DNA of 64,000 nt from Actinomadura madurae (lineage in GTDB: Bacteria; Actinomycetota; Actinomycetes; Streptosporangiales; Streptosporangiaceae). Under the pieces are notes generated by a model. The model was not told the origin of the DNA, made no database searches, and was given only the letters and a program-made list of their open reading frames with translations. The stretch covers positions 62,001 to 126,000 of the forward strand of contig NZ_FOVH01000009.1 in NCBI RefSeq assembly GCF_900115095.1, in the 5' to 3' direction. A program made the translations under genes and the position numbers. Positions within the stretch are counted from its first letter, which is position 1. Each line of letters starts with the position of its first letter. Shown in pieces: positions 60,696-64,000 of this stretch.

Positions 60696-61127
60696 ATGAG
60701 GCTGCGGACGCGGGCGAGGTCGATCGCGGGGGCGGTCGTGGCCGCGGCGGCACTGGCGACGGCCGCCGGCTGCGGGGAGCCCGCGCCGTCCAGATCGTCC
60801 AGCACCGGATCGTCCAGCGCCCCGGCCACCGGGCCGGGCGGTGGTCCGTCGGCGTCCGCGCCGTCCGCGATCCGCATCAGCGCCACGGTGACCGGCGGGA
60901 AGGTGCGCACCGCGCACCGCCGGGTGAAGGTGCCGCGCGGCGCCACCGTCGAGATCACCGTCACCAGCGACACCGCCGACGAGTTCCACCTGCACGGCTA
61001 CGACCGCGAGCTGGAGCTCCCGGCCGGGCGCCCCGCCACCCTGCGGTTCACCGCCGTCACCCCGGGGGTGTTCGAAGCCGAGCTGCACCATTCCGGGGCC
61101 CGCGTCTTCGAACTGCAGGTCGGGTGA
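60696..61127 (+). CDS. Cupredoxin-like lipoprotein
   Basis: A 143-residue secreted lipoprotein. The signal ends in a lipobox (ALATAAGC, Cys about residue 26). A Ser/Pro/Gly-rich linker follows, and then a beta-sandwich (IRISATVTGGKVRTAHRRVKVPRGATVEITVTSDTADEFHLHGYDRELELPAGRPATLRFTAVTPGVFEAELHHSGARVFELQVG). His residues in EFHLHGYD and ELHHSG sit where cupredoxins bind copper, but the Cys and Met ligands of classical blue copper sites are missing. GGAAGG lies 8 nt upstream. It is followed after 3 bp by a membrane protein gene. Confidence 0.82.
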   Translation: MRLRTRARSIAGAVVAAAALATAAGCGEPAPSRSSSTGSSSAPATGPGGGPSASAPSAIRISATVTGGKVRTAHRRVKVPRGATVEITVTSDTADEFHLHGYDRELELPAGRPATLRFTAVTPGVFEAELHHSGARVFELQVG

Positions 61128-61130
61128 CCC

Positions 61131-62429
61131 GTGCACGTCCTCGCCCACGGGCTCGGCGGCCGGACCGACCTGCCCCTGGACGCCGTCGCCGCCATCGTGG
61201 GCGGCGGCGCCGCCGTGGCCGCCTCGTTCCTGGCGCTCACGGCGGCGTGGAGACGTCCCCGCCTTCACCCGGCGGCCGGGCGCCCGCTGCCCGCCGCCCT
61301 CGCCCGTGCGTTGGACGCGCCGGCTCTCACCGTCTCCGGCCGTGCTATCGCGCTCGCCGCGGCCGCCTTCGTCGTCACGGTCGCGTTCGCCGGACCGCCC
61401 TCGGAGGCCGCGAACCTCGCGCCCTGGGCGCTGTTCGTGACGTTCTGGGTCGGTCTCGTGCCCGCCAGCGTCCTGCTCGGCCCCGTCTGGCGGCGCGTCA
61501 ACCCGCTGCGGACGCTGCACGCCGCCCTGTGCCGCCTCACCCGGACCCCGCCGTCGGGGCGCCGCGCGCTCCCGGCCCGGCTCGGGTACTGGCCCGCGGC
61601 GGTGTGGCTCGCCGGGTTCGTATGGCTGGAGCTGGTGGCCCCGCACCGCTCCGACCCGCGCGTCGTCGGGACCCTCGTCGTCGCCTACGCGTCCGTCAAT
61701 CTGGCGCTGGCCTGGTGGTTCGGCCGCGACTGGTTCGCCCGCGGGGACGGGTTCGAGGCCTACTCCAGCCTGCTCGCCCGGCTCTGCCCGGTCGGGCGGC
61801 GCGGCGACGGGACGCTCGTCCTGCGCACGCCGCTCACCGGGCTCATGAACGGCGCCGCCGAGCCCGGCCTCACCGCGACGGCGTGCGTGCTGATCGGCTC
61901 CACCGGGTTCGACGGCATCACGCGCACCACCTACTGGCGCGACACCGTCGACCCCTCCAGCGTCCCCGCCGGAACGCTAGGACTCGCCGCCGCGATCGCC
62001 GCCGTCACCGGCCTGTACGTCGCGGCGCTGCGGCTCAGCGCCCGGCTGACCGGCCAGGACCCGGCCGCCCTCCCCGGACGGTTCGCCGCGACCCTGCTCC
62101 CCATCGCGCTCGGCTACACCGTCGCGCACTACTTCTCCTTCCTCGTCCTCGAAGGGCAGACCACGTTCATCCTTGCCAGCGACCCGTTCGGGACGGGCCT
62201 GAACCTCCTCGGCTCCACCGGCAACCGCGTCGACCACGACCTCGCCGGCCCCACCCTGACCGCGCAGGTCCAGGTCAACGCCATCGTCCTCGGGCACATC
62301 GCCGGGACGATCGCCGCGCACGACCTCGCCCTGCGCGGCCCCGGCGCGACCGCGCGCGGGCAGCTCCCGATCGCCGCCGTCATGGTCACGCTCACCTGCG
62401 CCGGGCTGTTCGCCCTGCTGAGCGGCTGA
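61131..62429 (+). CDS. Polytopic membrane protein in the cupredoxin operon
   Basis: A 432-residue protein with about ten helices (AVAAIVGGGAAVAASFLALTAAW, IALAAAAFVVTVAFAG, LAPWALFVTFWVGLVPASVLLGPVW, etc.) and conserved-looking loops VWRRVNPLRTLHAALC and GYTVAHYFSFLVLEGQTTF. It starts 3 bp after the lipoprotein and is clearly cotranscribed. Together with the divergent membrane protein and the small single-helix protein it appears to be one extracytoplasmic metal or redox module. No named family can be given. Confidence 0.72.
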   Translation: MHVLAHGLGGRTDLPLDAVAAIVGGGAAVAASFLALTAAWRRPRLHPAAGRPLPAALARALDAPALTVSGRAIALAAAAFVVTVAFAGPPSEAANLAPWALFVTFWVGLVPASVLLGPVWRRVNPLRTLHAALCRLTRTPPSGRRALPARLGYWPAAVWLAGFVWLELVAPHRSDPRVVGTLVVAYASVNLALAWWFGRDWFARGDGFEAYSSLLARLCPVGRRGDGTLVLRTPLTGLMNGAAEPGLTATACVLIGSTGFDGITRTTYWRDTVDPSSVPAGTLGLAAAIAAVTGLYVAALRLSARLTGQDPAALPGRFAATLLPIALGYTVAHYFSFLVLEGQTTFILASDPFGTGLNLLGSTGNRVDHDLAGPTLTAQVQVNAIVLGHIAGTIAAHDLALRGPGATARGQLPIAAVMVTLTCAGLFALLSG

Positions 62430-63119
62430 CCGCTTGCGGCGCTCCACCTCCTTGGCCGCGACGCCCACCGCGACGAGGATCGGCACCGCGTACTTCGCCG
62501 CCGCCAGGATCGCGCCCACCCACGGCGGAACGGACACGTCCGGCAGGTCGGGCCACGGAGCGTCGGGCCAGGGGATGTCCGGCCACGGGATCGACGGCGG
62601 ATCGAGGTCGGGGAACCGGACGTCGGGCCACGGGACCCAGTCCAGCAGCACCTTGACCAGCGCGCCCAGCCCGAGCAGCGGGAACAGCACCTGCCCTGTC
62701 GCGATCGCCACGTGCCGGGAGGCGTACAGGGTCGGATGGGCCCGCGCGAACGCCTCGCGCCGAGCCGCCCGAGTCCCCGCGGGCGGCTCGAACGTCACCG
62801 GATCGGCGGGCGACTCGTCTTCCTCGTCCTTCTCCTCATCCTCGGCGTCCTCGCCGGGCTTGGGCGGGCGCAGCTCGCAGTGTGCCGCCTGCCCGTCGAG
62901 CAGGCCCCTGGCGTCGAACGCGACCACCACGCTCAGCTCCCCGTAGGCCAGCGTGGCCTTGGGGAAGCCCGTGGCCTCCTCCGTGCGGTCGCCGTCCACG
63001 TACAAGCGCGCCTTGTGGTCCCAGCCGGCGCGTTCGGTCTCGACCTCCAGCCGGTGCCCGTCGTGGACGAGCGTCCAGCGGCCGGCGGGCGCGCCGCTCG
63101 GCGAAATACCCCCTGTCAT
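61977..63119 (-). CDS. Membrane-anchored protein with WPD repeats; C-terminus overlaps the opposite gene
   Basis: The protein (380 residues as an open frame) begins with a beta-rich N-terminal domain (GRWTLVHDGHRLEVETERAGW, LAYGELSVVVAFDARG), an acidic stretch, a basic helix, a membrane helix (HVAIATGQVLFPLLGLGALVKVLLDWVPW), then tandem repeats of PWPD (PSIPWPDIPWPDAPWPDLPD), and a second helix WVGAILAAAKYAVPILVAVGVAAKE. After VERRKR at about 62430 the frame continues for 150 codons antisense to the membrane gene at 61131, which has stronger coding features. The true end probably lies near 62430 and its stop is lost or hidden by a frameshift. Start ATG 63119. Confidence 0.6.
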   Translation of the reverse strand: MTGGISPSGAPAGRWTLVHDGHRLEVETERAGWDHKARLYVDGDRTEEATGFPKATLAYGELSVVVAFDARGLLDGQAAHCELRPPKPGEDAEDEEKDEEDESPADPVTFEPPAGTRAARREAFARAHPTLYASRHVAIATGQVLFPLLGLGALVKVLLDWVPWPDVRFPDLDPPSIPWPDIPWPDAPWPDLPDVSVPPWVGAILAAAKYAVPILVAVGVAAKEVERRKRSAAQQGEQPGAGERDHDGGDRELPARGRAGAAQGEVVRGDRPGDVPEDDGVDLDLRGQGGAGEVVVDAVAGGAEEVQARPERVAGKDERGLPFEDEEGEVVRDGVAERDGEQGRGEPSGEGGRVLAGQPGAEPQRRDVQAGDGGDRGGES

Positions 63120-63205
63120 GCCGCCAGTCTTTCCAGCGCCCGCGGCCGGTCCATCGCCCGATGGGCCACGGCGGGTAGACCAAAGTCGGCACCGCGGGCC
63201 GACCG

Positions 63206-63730
63206 TCAGCGCTCGAAGTCCCACCCCATCGCGCCGAACGGCTCCACCGTCCCGACCGTGAACACCGTGTGGAAGGTGATCCGGTAGAGGTACCAGGGCG
63301 GAGGGCCGGCGCTCTGCGCGCTGTAGGGCGCGGTGAAGGCGTCGCCGTCCACCTGCGCGGGCCAGCCGCCCTCCCGGTATCCGGCCGCGACCGGCTCCAG
63401 GACGGCCGGGTCGGTGACGCGCTCGGCTTCGCCCTCCAGCACCACGTCCCCGATCGGCGTGCGGACCGAGATCGTGCATGCCGGGTTCGCCGCGAGGTTC
63501 CGGGACTTTCGCGTGCCGGGGCCGCTGACGATGTACAGGTCGCCCTCATACCACAGCGCGCCGACGCCCGCCGAGTGCGGGCGGCCGTCCGGCCGGACCG
63601 TGCCGAGGTACACCGGCGTCTCCGGCTTCGGAAGCGCCGCCGTCAGCGCGTCGCGGACGGTGTCCCAGGCCAGCTCGCCGCTGCCGTAGATGTCGAGGTT
63701 GCGCGCCCGGACGGGTTCACGGTCACTCAT
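63206..63730 (-). CDS. Pyridoxamine 5'-phosphate oxidase family protein
   Basis: A 174-residue split-barrel protein: PVYLGTVRPDGRPHSAGVGALWYEGDLYIVSGPGTRKSRNLAANP, then CTISVRTPIGDVVLEGEAERVTD. The TRKSRNL segment is the flavin/F420 phosphate-binding helix. It is probably an F420- or FMN-dependent oxidoreductase; the substrate is unknown. ATG 63730 is clear. It is divergent from the next gene of the same superfamily. Confidence 0.88.
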   Translation of the reverse strand: MSDREPVRARNLDIYGSGELAWDTVRDALTAALPKPETPVYLGTVRPDGRPHSAGVGALWYEGDLYIVSGPGTRKSRNLAANPACTISVRTPIGDVVLEGEAERVTDPAVLEPVAAGYREGGWPAQVDGDAFTAPYSAQSAGPPPWYLYRITFHTVFTVGTVEPFGAMGWDFER

Positions 63731-63815
63731 CGTCGTCCTCCCTGGATTCGGCTTCGATGGGTAGACGGGCGACCGCGCGAGAACTCATCGGTGCGGGGGT
63801 CCGTAAGGTTGCGGC

Positions 63816-64000
63816 ATGGCTCCTTCGATCGCCACCGCGAACCACGTCGACCGTCCCGAACTGCTGGAATTCCTGCGTCCCCGGCATCACGCGCTGCTGT
63901 CCACCGCCCGGTCCGACGGACGCCCCCAGATGTCGCCGGTGACCTGCGGGGTCGACGATGAGGGCCGCATCGTGATCTCCACCTACCCCGAGCGGGCCAA
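63816..64000 (+). CDS. PPOX-class F420-dependent oxidoreductase, N-terminal part (window end)
   Basis: The first 61 residues of a gene running off the right edge: VDRPELLEFLRPRHHALLSTARSDGRPQMSPVTCGVDDEGRIVISTYPERAK. LSTxRxDGRPQxSPV and the following VISTYPERAK are hallmarks of F420-dependent split-barrel enzymes, which reduce a range of small molecules. ATG 63816 is used. The end and any partner gene lie outside the window. Confidence 0.85.
   Translation, partial: MAPSIATANHVDRPELLEFLRPRHHALLSTARSDGRPQMSPVTCGVDDEGRIVISTYPERA

Overview
This 64 kb window is very GC-rich. Its codon use, GTG/TTG starts, frequent 4-nt ATGA/GTGA gene overlaps and gene families point to an actinomycete, most likely of the Streptosporangiales/Thermomonosporaceae type (Actinomadura-like). 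The genus is an inference, not a proof.

Layout. (1) 1-8.5 kb is mobile-element territory. It holds the tail of a large tyrosine recombinase, a membrane-anchored NACHT-type NTPase, a translationally coupled recombinase / XRE regulator / Zn-ribbon recombinase trio whose third gene carries a 1-nt frameshift, a fragment of a Tn3-family transposase, and an FMN-binding split-barrel protein. (2) 8544-17908 is a complete Tn3-family unit transposon. It has terminal inverted repeats starting GGGGTGCCGTTAAGGA, a perfect 5-bp target duplication (TATTC), a TnpI-like tyrosine recombinase with a candidate resolution site, and a transposase. The cargo is a thiol/sulfane-sulfur gene set: thioredoxin, METTL7-like methyltransferase, MarR regulator, cysteine desulfurase, ArsR-rhodanese regulator, metallo-beta-lactamase fused to two rhodaneses, and an MFS transporter. 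The recombinase, transposase and desulfurase are broken, so the element looks fixed in place. (3) 17.9-31.4 kb is an accessory zone of mixed metabolic genes: IS630 remnant, HIT protein, methyltransferase, dipeptidase, Lrp regulator with a frameshifted PLP enzyme, reductases, decayed sigma factor, DUF1062, VOC, epoxide hydrolase and CGNR protein. (4) 31.4-38.7 kb holds a SigJ-like ECF sigma factor, two drug-efflux MFS pumps around a LysR regulator, and a TetR regulator divergent from an NTF2-like/DUF3237 pair. (5) 38.6-47 kb looks like core genome: cold-shock protein with DEAD-box helicase, GAF protein, TetR with a DrrAB-type ABC exporter, and GNAT with RsgA. (6) 47-64 kb holds an alanine-rich helical protein, a two-component system next to a glycosyltransferase operon (GT2-GtrA and two YkcB-like GT39 paralogues), pterin dehydratase, a LOG-like protein, SDR, a divergent membrane/cupredoxin module, a WPD-repeat protein and two FMN/F420 split-barrel proteins.

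How the genes work together. In the transposon the cargo forms two divergent pairs, each next to a candidate operator palindrome, which suggests a regulated sulfur or thiol stress response carried as one mobile block. In the right half, four regulator/transporter or regulator/enzyme pairs each have a recognisable palindrome or repeat in the shared intergenic region. Nearly all the frameshifts I could reconstruct are single-base and lie left of 31 kb, as expected for decaying accessory DNA. Sequencing error in homopolymers cannot be excluded from the sequence alone.
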